A stretch of 37,462 nucleotides of DNA, taken from contig JAUIAG010000014.1 in assembly GCA_030425355.1 (NCBI GenBank), forward strand, positions 1 through 37,462, written 5' to 3'. The notes under the pieces are model-generated. The model was not told the DNA's origin, made no database searches, and worked only from the letters and a program-made list of their open reading frames with translations. The stretch is from Verrucomicrobiia bacterium. GTDB lineage: Bacteria > Verrucomicrobiota > Verrucomicrobiia > Limisphaerales > JAJOIW01. The position numbers and the translations under genes were made by a program. Numbering within the stretch: position 1 is the first letter of the stretch; every line of letters begins with the position of its first letter. This document shows, in pieces, positions 17,701-24,667 of this stretch.

Positions 17701-19216
17701 GGGCTTCGTTTTTGAACCGGCAGCAGACCGCCGGCTCGGAGTCTGGTCAACTCACTGTGACTATAATCCGGAGCCCGAGTTATGCCATGGGATCACACAT
17801 CCGGTGGAAGCATCCCGAGGTCAGGAAGGCTACGGGGATGCCTACAGTCCGGGATGGTTCAGCGGGAATCTGCTCACTCATCCCTTCATTGAGCTGACTC
17901 TTTCCACTGAATCCGAGTTTGATACGAAGAGGGTCCCGGCGCAGCTTCCACACGCTTCGGGACAGGCACATTCTCTGGATGCCGTACTGGAGCGGGCCCT
18001 CAGGGACTTCGTGGTCCGGCGGGAGGACGGGTGGACGGTTATTGCCGGTTATCCGTGGTTTCTTGACTGGGGCAGGGACACTCTGATCGCTGCAAGGGGC
18101 ATGGTGGCTGCCGGCATGCAGGATGAACTGATGGGAATCCTTCGTGTCTTCGGACGCTATGAGGAATCCGGAACACTTCCCAACACAATTCACGGGGGCG
18201 ACCTGTCCAACCGGCACACCTCCGATGCACCACTGTGGTTCGGCATCGTCTGCGAGGACCTGGAACAAAGCGGTTTTTCCTCAATTTACGATACACGCGT
18301 TGAGAAGGCGGGACGGACATTGAAAGAAGTCCTGATTTCCATCGCGAGGGGATATCGGGATGGCACCCCGGCCGGCATGCGCATGGACCAGGCAAGCGGA
18401 CTGATCTGGAGCCCGTCCCATTACACATGGATGGATACAAATTTCCCCGCTGGAACACCGCGGGAAGGGTATCCAATCGAAATTCAGGTCCTCTGGTACC
18501 GGCTGCTCCGGCTGCTGGTCAGACTGGATGAAATGAGCAGTGCCCAGTGGGATGAGATCAGCATCACCGTCCGGCAGTCGATTGACGGATACTTCTGGCG
18601 GGAGGATCTGGGATATTATTCCGATCTCCTGGCCTGCGGTGCGGACACACCGGCGGCGTCAGCCATTCAGGACAGTGCCCTCCGCAGCAATCAGATTCTC
18701 GCAGTGTCACTCGGCTTTGCCTTTGGTGAAAAAGCGCGAAGGAGTGTCGTGAACACCGCACGGTATCTGGTGATCCCCGGTGGACTGCGTTCACTGGCTC
18801 CGCTGCCCGTGGAAAAGCCGCATCCCGTTCATTCCAATCAGGGCTATCTGCTGAATGATCCCCAGAAGCCGTACTGGCCGGTTTATGCCGGAGACGAGGA
18901 CACCCGCAGGAAACCGGCCTATCACAATGGCACTGCGTGGTCGTGGACCTTCCCTGGATTCTGTGAAGCTCTGGCCATGGCCTATGACTGTTCTCCCGAG
19001 GCGGTCTCGGCTGCGAAGTCCTATCTCCTGACTGCCCGGAAGACATTGTGGGACGGATGTTTCGGGCAGATTCCCGAAGTCATGGACGGCGACTACCCAC
19101 ATACCCAGCGCGGATGCCCGGCTCAGGCATGGGGCGTCAGCGAAACTCTCAGAGTCTGGAAATTCCTGAACCGTCCAGTCAGCAGCAACGGTAACGGTAA
19201 CGGCGCCGGCCGGTGA
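14738..19216 (+). CDS. Bifunctional-type glycogen debranching enzyme (GH13 glucanotransferase + GH133 amylo-1,6-glucosidase)
   Basis: A 1492-residue cytoplasmic enzyme, close to the size of the eukaryotic two-headed debranching enzyme. The N-terminal half is a GH13 amylase-type barrel: VIIDLVINHT (region I, about 285-295), GFRCDAGY with nucleophile D360, FFLEGLGG with acid/base E389, and YCETHDNN with D448. A long middle section (about 560-1080) has beta-rich stretches. The C-terminal half is a glycogen-debranching C domain with an (alpha/alpha)6 pattern: GYPWFLDWGRDTLIA (1104-1118), LPNTIHGGDLSNRHTSDAPLWF, SPSHYTWMDTNFPAGTPREGYPIEIQ and HNGTAWSW. It should transfer maltosyl/maltotriosyl units and then remove the alpha-1,6 glucose stub. 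The ATG at 14738 gives the longest product; M18 (14789) or M28 (14819) are alternatives and none has a good ribosome site. The C-terminus is a short Asn/Gly tail. Divergent from the kinase gene. Confidence 0.88.
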   Translation: MGIRYCNEVSLPLYPNGMGCSSPQIIDMRYRFEGNRVVYTGDRISISMEVHENGRGREGNAFLRTNLFMGDYQYREIIEAYEAGRAESRNCWADYPMQLVEETEEGDGIRRIWIFEAMVPRAGFFWAKPCFNDRFHYHHWPDGDNLKIHVHRSSWRFGNTLYCAWPRLMDEGRTMETRRTEHLENQWAALERGGLWVQPRSGTLRDLGRNLDHIMETLGCRVVHLMPVNPVPMTDTRLGRMGSPYAATSLVDIDPSVVEFDRRTTGLEQFEELTTEIHRRGGRVIIDLVINHTGWGSQLFENHPDFFERTAEGEFVSPGAWGNTWADLVALNHQSREQTCLLAEAFLTWCRRGVDGFRCDAGYQVPLPIWRYITARVLSEFPDTIFFLEGLGGAVEATRALLEEGGMQWAYSELFQNESDRQIAEYPEFSHSMSLHTGCFVHYCETHDNNRMAARGRDWAVFRVRLCAALSANGAFGITTGVEWLATEKINVHNRTGLRWGNPQNIVPLISRINRTLLTHPLFAEGVRLERLTPSSARVQVWRRFLPKAVTAVQGWVLINNDLEHEHRAHISQFSFRDYANLKDLFGSETPNPVSTGPGSVFEIIMPPGSVYVLSEVPCETEDEARSRIENGRLLGHLVECIDAANGDVPHSPQDASSLVETFLDDHEAFLDSLDQLSDEDWGGDWLKAIQSRMASPCYRRVCHWEALDCRREFVLPAEHWLVFRNPDPFRILVTTGVQRDTHSDRGNWAESVYDPQSGQWIHCMSPARFRDQGTTHFTVRMIPHGTAFRNGLKGVIRLADPVFDGVPQISGPVFPTVAPESPCVLLTNRRGAMAMLRLDFGEVDSKYDCVLGANLHDTLPVDRHVMVKRLRLWARFGHRTVPLNRERLISFSINGGARWVFLLSNGREPLAEIEVAMVMEQGANTVRFQSRVLRLHQNPDPAGLLILTIRVDIEDRNFHTQTHLNEHGEGFFRSAVHELSGEDRSCQGFVFEPAADRRLGVWSTHCDYNPEPELCHGITHPVEASRGQEGYGDAYSPGWFSGNLLTHPFIELTLSTESEFDTKRVPAQLPHASGQAHSLDAVLERALRDFVVRREDGWTVIAGYPWFLDWGRDTLIAARGMVAAGMQDELMGILRVFGRYEESGTLPNTIHGGDLSNRHTSDAPLWFGIVCEDLEQSGFSSIYDTRVEKAGRTLKEVLISIARGYRDGTPAGMRMDQASGLIWSPSHYTWMDTNFPAGTPREGYPIEIQVLWYRLLRLLVRLDEMSSAQWDEISITVRQSIDGYFWREDLGYYSDLLACGADTPAASAIQDSALRSNQILAVSLGFAFGEKARRSVVNTARYLVIPGGLRSLAPLPVEKPHPVHSNQGYLLNDPQKPYWPVYAGDEDTRRKPAYHNGTAWSWTFPGFCEALAMAYDCSPEAVSAAKSYLLTARKTLWDGCFGQIPEVMDGDYPHTQRGCPAQAWGVSETLRVWKFLNRPVSSNGNGNGAGR

Positions 19217-19271
19217 GATACATCAGCCCGCCCGCTGATCCTCGTCACCGTGGCGGGGAGACCAGACCACT

Positions 19272-20204
19272 TCAACGGGAGTGACGTTTGACAAGGTCAA
19301 TCGTCTGTCGTATTCCAGTCACCGGATCAGATTTTCTGCCAAGATATTCCACCGAGATGACCCCGTTGAAGCCGCTCTCACCGATGATGTTCATCATGCG
19401 GGCGAAATCGATGGTGGTCTCCTCTCCCTGTTCATCAAAATCCCATGACTTGGTGCAGACTGCAGCAGCGAAGGGCATGATGGCCTTCATGCCCTGGTAA
19501 ATATCGCCGTCAAAGTTCGCGAAGTCCGCCAGCAGCCTGATTCCGGTGCGAGAGGAGAAACGGGTGAGCCATTCCGGATCCCGCGAATTTCCGGCGATGT
19601 TTTCAAGCAGAACTTCCGGGCCGCTTTCAGGTATGAGGGCCGTCAGTTGCTGCAATCCGTCGATGGCATTCCTGAGTTGCTCATCCGGGTCACCGGGAGT
19701 TGAAGCCCGCACCCGAAGAAAACGGGCTCCGACAGCGGCTCCCACGACAGCCACCCGGACGTGATGCTGCACGGCGGCTCGCCGGGCATCGGGATCCGGG
19801 GAGTCAAGAGCCATGCGGCCATCGCAGAGGATGGCGTGCACGCCTTCTCCATGCTGTTCCGCGGCAGTGCGGACCCGTCGGCAGAGGTCGCGATTTGAAA
19901 ACAGTTCCGGGGCCAGTTCCTCGGCAATTTCGATGCGGGGGGCGGACAGTGATTCTGCGGCAAACTCCGGATAGGACTCCAGCTGCACCTCGCCGATATC
20001 CCAGAGCGGTTTGATCGAATAGTGATGGACGCCGAACGGGTAATCCCTGCGGTGGGTGTCCGTCGCGGACCGGGCCGTATCAGCAGCGGGCGCACGTGAG
20101 GCGTTCAGCGCCACCATCCCGGCAGTGGCTCCTGTGGCCAGGAAATCCCGGCGGTTCATCCTCCCGCGGAGAACTCGGCCGTCTTTGTTGCTTGAGGTGT
20201 TCAT
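19272..20204 (-). CDS. Tat-exported sugar phosphate isomerase/epimerase-like (xylose isomerase-like TIM barrel) protein
   Basis: A 310-residue protein. NRRDFLA followed by a hydrophobic stretch (ATGATAGMVALNA) is a twin-arginine signal, so it is folded in the cytoplasm and exported. M16 (20159), directly at MNRRDF, is an alternative start. The rest fits an AP-endonuclease-2/xylose-isomerase-like barrel: FGVHHYSIKPLW at strand 1, HAILCDGR, VAVVGAAVGARFLRVRAS, GPEVLLENIAGN with a metal-ligand-type Glu, IRLLADFANFDGD, AAAVCTKSWDFDE, and the closing FNGVISVEYLG with Glu. Such Tat-tagged barrels are frequent in planctomycetes and verrucomicrobia and usually assigned to sugar metabolism; the substrate is unknown. 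The gene starts 52 bases after the TIGR01777 epimerase on the same strand and is likely co-transcribed. It is convergent with the debranching-enzyme gene. Confidence 0.82.
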   Translation of the reverse strand: MNTSSNKDGRVLRGRMNRRDFLATGATAGMVALNASRAPAADTARSATDTHRRDYPFGVHHYSIKPLWDIGEVQLESYPEFAAESLSAPRIEIAEELAPELFSNRDLCRRVRTAAEQHGEGVHAILCDGRMALDSPDPDARRAAVQHHVRVAVVGAAVGARFLRVRASTPGDPDEQLRNAIDGLQQLTALIPESGPEVLLENIAGNSRDPEWLTRFSSRTGIRLLADFANFDGDIYQGMKAIMPFAAAVCTKSWDFDEQGEETTIDFARMMNIIGESGFNGVISVEYLGRKSDPVTGIRQTIDLVKRHSR

Positions 20205-20256
20205 CCGGGGATTGTGCCCGGCGTCTTCAAATTTGAACAGTCTGAAGAAACTGCGA

Positions 20257-21150
20257 TCAGTTGATGCTTCGCAGTGCTTTCTCGAGGTCGGTGAAACGGA
20301 AATCGAATCCGGATTCCGCGAGTCTGGCGGAGTGGCACCTCTGGCTGCTCAGAAATAATTCACGGCCCATTTCACCGAACAGCAGATTCACGGCGAATGA
20401 GGGCAGGGGGATGATGGTGGGCCGGCTGAGCACGCGGCCAATCACGGCGGTGAATTCGCGGTTTGGAAGTGGATTCGGGCTTGCCGCGTTGTAGGGCCCC
20501 TCCATACGCCCGTCGTGAAGAGACTGCATTATCAGCCGGATCACGTCGTCAAAATGCACCCAGCTCCAGTACTGGTCTCCCGAGCCGATCACGCCGCCCA
20601 GTCCCAGCTGGAATGGGATTTTCATCACCGGCCATGCGCCGCCATAGGGGCCGAGGATCATACTGAACCGCAGGATGATCAGACGGGAGCCTGCGGTTGC
20701 CAGGGGTTCCGCAGCGGATTCCCAGTCTCGGGCCATCCCCGCCATGAAGGAGGCGGCCATCGGTGACTGCTCGTCAATCCACTGGTCCCCGTGATCGCCG
20801 TAAAGGCCAATCCCCGAAGCCCCCACCCATACTTTCGGGATCCGATCCATCGATTTCAGGTGTTCAGCGAGCTTTGCCGTGGTTGGGACTCTGCTCTGGT
20901 AAAGACGTTCCTTTTCTTTGGAAGTCCATCTGAATTTCGTTATGGACCTGCCCGCCAGATTCACCACAGCGTCCAATGGCCGGTCGGGGAGTCGGATTTC
21001 ACCGCTTTCAGTGTTCCAGTCGCCGATCTCAGTGGGCTGCCCTTCGCACCGTCGGGCAGAGATGACATGCCAGCCGTCCTTTTCAAGTCGTCTTGTCAGG
21101 GGTTTGCCCAGAAAGCCGGAAGCTCCCGTTACCAGAACCGTTTTTTTCAT
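20257..21150 (-). CDS. TIGR01777-family NAD(P)-dependent epimerase (SDR39U1/YfcH type)
   Basis: A 297-residue atypical extended short-chain dehydrogenase. MKKTVLVTGASGFLG at the ATG at 21150 gives the Rossmann GxxGxxG loop; a longer frame to 21213 adds unrelated residues. The family hallmarks are present in order: DAVVNLAGRSI, FRWTSKEKERLYQSRV, WVGASGIGLYGDHGD, RLIILRFSMILGPYGGAW, PFQLGLGGVIGSGDQYWSWVHFDD and PYNAASPNPLPNREF, then a DUF1731-like tail (RELFLSSQRCHSARLAESGFDF). The usual SDR Tyr-xxx-Lys is not obvious: Tyr of LYGDHGD sits at the usual site with no matching Lys, as is typical of this family. The reaction is unknown; E. coli YfcH and human SDR39U1 are relatives. Cytoplasmic. The gene is divergent from mnmA. 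Confidence 0.88.
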   Translation of the reverse strand: MKKTVLVTGASGFLGKPLTRRLEKDGWHVISARRCEGQPTEIGDWNTESGEIRLPDRPLDAVVNLAGRSITKFRWTSKEKERLYQSRVPTTAKLAEHLKSMDRIPKVWVGASGIGLYGDHGDQWIDEQSPMAASFMAGMARDWESAAEPLATAGSRLIILRFSMILGPYGGAWPVMKIPFQLGLGGVIGSGDQYWSWVHFDDVIRLIMQSLHDGRMEGPYNAASPNPLPNREFTAVIGRVLSRPTIIPLPSFAVNLLFGEMGRELFLSSQRCHSARLAESGFDFRFTDLEKALRSIN

Positions 21151-21250
21151 TCCATCACATGATCTTCGGAAAACGCCGGATTTCAACCCGGAGTAGTTTG
21201 TGGCGGGGCGCAATCTTGAAAGTTGTCGTTGTGGCGGCTAATGTCATGGC

Positions 21251-22345
21251 GTGACGGTGAATCGGAACAAGAGAGTGATCATGGGTATGAGCGGCGGGGT
21301 GGACTCCTCGTCCGCCGCGGCTCTTCTTATTGAACAGGGCTATGATGTGATTGGAATCACACTCAAGGTATGGCCGCAGGACTGCGTCTCGCGGGCCGAG
21401 GACAAATGCTGCGGCCCGCAGGCAGTGATGGACGCCCGGGCCGTGTGCCATAATCTGGGCATCCCGTATTACCTGATCGATGAGTCGGATGAATTCCAGA
21501 AGCAGGTCATTCAGTATTTTGCGGATGAATACAAAGCGGGTCGGACTCCGAATCCCTGTGTGATGTGCAATGACAGGCTCAAGTTCGGAACACTGCTGAG
21601 CCGGGCTGACAAACTGGGGGCTTATTATATTGCGACGGGCCATTACGCCCGCATCGCCGAGGATGAAGAAACCGGGCGAATGAATCTCCTCAAAGGACGG
21701 GATCCGAGAAAGGACCAGAGTTATTTCCTCTTCACCCTGAAACAGGAACAGCTGCGGCGGTCTCTGATGCCCCTCGGTAACAAGGTCAAAACTGAAACCC
21801 GGGAAATCGCCCGTCATTGCGGACTCAAGACCGCCGACAAGGAGGAAAGTCAGGAGATCTGTTTTGTGCCCGACAACGACTACGGCGGATTCCTGCAGAA
21901 AGCCGGTCTGGTGGAGAAGCACAGGGGAGATATTGTGGACAAATATGGCAAGGTCCTTGGCAGTCACGACGGCATCGAATTTTTCACGGTTGGCCAGCGC
22001 AAGGGCCTGCGGCTGACTTCGCCCACACCGCTTTATGTCCTCGAGCTGGATGCGGCAGCCAACCGGGTCATCGTGGGCGGAAAAGAGGACCTCGAACGGC
22101 AGGAATTCACCGTGGAGCGCTGCAACTGGATTCCATGGGAAACACCTCCTGACGTAGTCCGGGCCAATATCAAGGTCCGGTATAACCATGGCGGCTCACC
22201 CGGAACGCTTTACCCCCGACCGGATGGAGTGACCCGCGTCGTGCTCGATGAACCGCATCCCGCCATCACTCCAGGACAGGCCTGCGTGTTCTACCAGGAC
22301 GACCTGGTTCTCGGTGGCGGGTGGATCGGCAGGCACTCCTCGTGA
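21251..22345 (+). CDS. mnmA: tRNA-specific 2-thiouridylase MnmA
   Basis: A 364-residue enzyme that makes 2-thiouridine at the wobble position 34 of tRNA(Lys/Glu/Gln), using ATP and sulfur relayed from a cysteine desulfurase. PP-loop SGGVDSS at residues 14-20; TPNPCVMCN with catalytic C103; GHYAR; DQSYFLF; SQEICF with the second catalytic C204; and VGQRKGL begin the C-terminal beta-barrel domain. An extra Cys pair (C53, C54), common in the family, is present. Length is normal. The start is a GTG at 21251, because the only nearby ATG frames stop at once. TTGAAA (21216) with TAATGT (21239) is a weak promoter only 7 bases before the GTG, which would give a nearly leaderless transcript. First gene of a forward run, 52 bases before coaE. 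Confidence 0.96.
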   Translation: MTVNRNKRVIMGMSGGVDSSSAAALLIEQGYDVIGITLKVWPQDCVSRAEDKCCGPQAVMDARAVCHNLGIPYYLIDESDEFQKQVIQYFADEYKAGRTPNPCVMCNDRLKFGTLLSRADKLGAYYIATGHYARIAEDEETGRMNLLKGRDPRKDQSYFLFTLKQEQLRRSLMPLGNKVKTETREIARHCGLKTADKEESQEICFVPDNDYGGFLQKAGLVEKHRGDIVDKYGKVLGSHDGIEFFTVGQRKGLRLTSPTPLYVLELDAAANRVIVGGKEDLERQEFTVERCNWIPWETPPDVVRANIKVRYNHGGSPGTLYPRPDGVTRVVLDEPHPAITPGQACVFYQDDLVLGGGWIGRHSS

Positions 22346-22385
22346 AGCTGATGAAACCCGATTCGGGTCAGGACTGGCGTGTGTC

Positions 22386-22390
22386 GGAGA
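22386..22390 (+). promoter_or_regulatory. Ribosome-binding site that fixes the coaE start
   Basis: GGAGA at 22386-22390 lies 7 bases before the GTG at 22398 and selects it over the in-frame GTG at 22395 and any start in the mnmA-overlapping part of the frame. Confidence 0.6.
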
Positions 22391-22397
22391 AACTGTG

Positions 22398-23021
22398 GTG
22401 AAGTGTATTGGTCTTACCGGCGGCGTCGGGATGGGGAAATCGACAGTCGGGTCTGTCCTTGCCTCGAAGCAGTGTCATGTCATTGACACGGATGATGTGG
22501 CCAGATCCGTAGTGCGTCCCGGCACACCGGCCCACGCGGAAATTGTTTCGCATTTCGGACCATCTGTCCTGCAGCCGGACGGAGCCATCAATCGAAAAGC
22601 TCTGGGTGCTATCGTGTTCAACGATCCGGACCAGCTCGCCGCGCTGAACCGGTTCACCCACCCGCGCATCCGTGAGGCATGGCTCGGGGAATTGAACAGA
22701 ATCAGGAAGGAATCGCCCGGGATGCAGGTGGTTGTTCTGATTCCCCTTCTCTTTGAAACCGGCTCGGAGGCTCATTTCGACTGTATTGTGTGCGTGGCCT
22801 GCTCAGCTGCCAGTCAACTTGACCGCCTGCGCCAGAGAGGCTGGGCGGATGATCACAGCCTTGCCCGAATCAATTCTCAAATGCCGGTGAGAGAAAAGAT
22901 CCGCCGATCTGATTTTCTCATCTGGTGCGAAGGGCCGATGGAGCTGGTGGAGGAACAGGCCGACAGGGTCCTCAGATCCATCGGTTCCATACCCACTGAT
23001 CCTCATTCCGGCAATTGCTGA
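22398..23021 (+). CDS. coaE: Dephospho-CoA kinase
   Basis: A 207-residue P-loop kinase for the last step of coenzyme A synthesis (phosphorylation of the ribose 3'-OH of dephospho-CoA). The protein opens KCIGLTGGVGMGKST, the Walker A loop of the family, followed by VIDTDDVARSVV (substrate-site Asp pair), a LNRFTHPRIREAW helix, VVVLIPLLFETG (the P-L-L-x-E signature) and the C-terminal RINSQMPVREKIRRSDFLI lid region. Everything upstream of GTG 22398 in this frame overlaps mnmA and shows no family match. Cytoplasmic and essential in most bacteria. It lies 52 bases after mnmA and about 50 before the next gene, so probably shares its transcript. Confidence 0.95.
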   Translation: MKCIGLTGGVGMGKSTVGSVLASKQCHVIDTDDVARSVVRPGTPAHAEIVSHFGPSVLQPDGAINRKALGAIVFNDPDQLAALNRFTHPRIREAWLGELNRIRKESPGMQVVVLIPLLFETGSEAHFDCIVCVACSAASQLDRLRQRGWADDHSLARINSQMPVREKIRRSDFLIWCEGPMELVEEQADRVLRSIGSIPTDPHSGNC

Positions 23022-23073
23022 ATCTCCACTCTCTTTATCCCGCTTCTGCCACGGTTGTGGTAACTTGATTTGC

Positions 23074-24186
23074 GTGAGCAGGTTAAAGGGATTGCTTGGG
23101 AGGATTCCGGTGAGGTGGCAGTGGGATTTGCCCATCGCCATGACCCTGATTGCTGCCTGGCTCTGGTTTTCGGTCAGGGCCCCATCCTCCCACGGTCTCA
23201 ACGTGAAGACCGTTCCATTTCCGCCCGGATATCAGCACGCGGACGCAGCCTATCTGAACTCCTCTCAGTGGGTGAATGAGCACACTTTTTTCCACCTCGC
23301 CGTGGCCGACGAAGAAGAGGAGGTCGAATTCCATGTCATAGACCACATGGCCGGCACAACCAACCGCCTTGTCCGGATCGAAAAATACTGTCAGTTGTTT
23401 GCTGATCCCGAGTCACTGTTTGCATGGAGAGTATCGCCGGATGGCGAAAAGCTGGTCATCATCACTTTCGCCGGACAGGTTTCAGCGCGCAGCGTTGTCG
23501 ACATGGAGAGCGGTGAGTCCATTCCATTCTCCAATCGTTCGATAGACGCGGCTACAGCGAAGGGATACGGCCTTGAGTCATTCAATGCACTCGGTTGGAT
23601 GAATGATTCCAGGCACTGGTATGAACTCAGTGATGGCAGTGTTCTTTCAGTCTATGATGCCGGGAATCCCGGTGAGCCGGTATGGGTCGGAGGCAGTGCC
23701 GGCCAGTCGGGAGTGGTGATTCATGACCAACTCGGAACAATCAGAAATCTGACTCCGGTTGGTGACAATGGCCTGATCGGACTGTGGAAGAGCCGTGGAC
23801 CACACAGGACTTTCTGGCGTCAGTTTTTTCCAGGTGCTCCTGAGGGCTACCCCGGCCGGAGGCTTTCCGACCATACATCCTGGATCGCGGTGGATATTGA
23901 ATCGCGGCGTTTTCCAAGTATCAGTATCCGATTATCATCAGAGGAACCGGTCAGGGTTCGCCACTTCGCCGATTTCTGGGTCACCGGATTTGAGGCAGTC
24001 AACGGCCGTGCCCTGCCCCGCACCAGACTGCTGAACCTCAGCGATTTTTTTCCCATCAACTATTACGACTTCTCTGCGGACGGCACCGCCATGGTGCTCT
24101 ACAAAGACCATGAAATGGTTGTCATTCCCCTGCAGCAGGGCAATCACAATCCCGGCTTGCATTTCAGCTCAAACCAGACACCCTGA
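23074..24186 (+). CDS. Membrane-anchored beta-propeller-like protein of unknown function
   Basis: About 370 residues, not recognised. A GTG at 23074 and a TTG at 23065 are both possible starts; neither has a clear ribosome site. A basic N-terminus is followed by one membrane helix (about residues 18-35, LPIAMTLIAAWLWFSV), after which the protein should be periplasmic. The body alternates short beta strands with phrases typical of propeller or WD40-like repeats (LFAWRVSPDGEKLVIITF, YYDFSADGTAMVLY, FNALGWMNDSRHWYELSDG), so a TolB/PD40-like propeller is my best structural guess. An acidic run EEEEVEF sits near residue 85. No catalytic motif is seen. It stands between coaE and a glyoxalase gene, 8 bases before the latter, suggesting one transcript but no known functional link. 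Confidence 0.72.
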   Translation: MSRLKGLLGRIPVRWQWDLPIAMTLIAAWLWFSVRAPSSHGLNVKTVPFPPGYQHADAAYLNSSQWVNEHTFFHLAVADEEEEVEFHVIDHMAGTTNRLVRIEKYCQLFADPESLFAWRVSPDGEKLVIITFAGQVSARSVVDMESGESIPFSNRSIDAATAKGYGLESFNALGWMNDSRHWYELSDGSVLSVYDAGNPGEPVWVGGSAGQSGVVIHDQLGTIRNLTPVGDNGLIGLWKSRGPHRTFWRQFFPGAPEGYPGRRLSDHTSWIAVDIESRRFPSISIRLSSEEPVRVRHFADFWVTGFEAVNGRALPRTRLLNLSDFFPINYYDFSADGTAMVLYKDHEMVVIPLQQGNHNPGLHFSSNQTP

Positions 24187-24194
24187 TCGGTGAC

Positions 24195-24575
24195 ATGATC
24201 AAGTTTCTTCATACACGAATTCGGGTCAGTGATCTGGAAAAGACCATCGATTTCTACGGTAAACTCGGTTTCGAGTGCACCCGCCGCACCGACAAATCCC
24301 CGGCCGGAAACCAGCTGGCGTTCCTCGAACTCGAGGGTAACTCCCACTTTCTCGAATTATGCTACTCGCCTGATTTCAAAGTGGAGTTCCCGGAGGACCT
24401 CATGCATACAGCCATTGGGGTGGAGGACATCGTCGCCTTTTGTGATCGGCTTGAATCCGAAGGCATCGAAGTCTGGCCTGGAGACTGGAGAGAGGCCTTC
24501 CCTGCCGGGACAAAAAGCAAGATGGCCTTCGTGACCGACCCGGATGGCTATGAAGTCGAAATTCTGGAGCGATAG
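24195..24575 (+). CDS. gloA: Lactoylglutathione lyase-like glyoxalase I (VOC family)
   Basis: A 126-residue single-domain vicinal-oxygen-chelate protein. The four metal ligands of bacterial glyoxalase I are visible: H6 in FLHTRIRV, Glu in HFLELCYS, His in LMHTAIGVED and Glu in DGYEVEILE. The strand FYGKLGFE and the closing TDPDGYEVEILER are classical. It should convert the glutathione (or other thiol) hemithioacetal of methylglyoxal to the lactoyl thioester, a detoxification step in the cytoplasm. Length is a little below E. coli GloA (135). The ATG at 24195 lies 8 bases after the stop of the preceding gene, so co-transcription is likely. Other VOC activities are possible, but the ligand set fits GloA best. 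Confidence 0.88.
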   Translation: MIKFLHTRIRVSDLEKTIDFYGKLGFECTRRTDKSPAGNQLAFLELEGNSHFLELCYSPDFKVEFPEDLMHTAIGVEDIVAFCDRLESEGIEVWPGDWREAFPAGTKSKMAFVTDPDGYEVEILER

Positions 24576-24667
24576 CTCAGGACGCTGACAGATTCCGCGG
24601 CAGGGCCCGCGCGGGACTTCATTGCAGAAGACACCGCCGCTGAGTGACCTGGTCCACGACAACTGAA

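Noticed and set aside
19227..19257. CCCGCC-N19-GGCGGG hairpin between convergent genes
   Set aside because: Only six pairs, long loop and no T-run on either side; too weak to call a terminator.
21155..22189. 344-codon minus ORF
   Set aside because: Antisense to mnmA, which has all catalytic motifs.
22248..22397. N-terminal extension of coaE
   Set aside because: Overlaps mnmA and lacks family similarity; a ribosome site points to the GTG at 22398.
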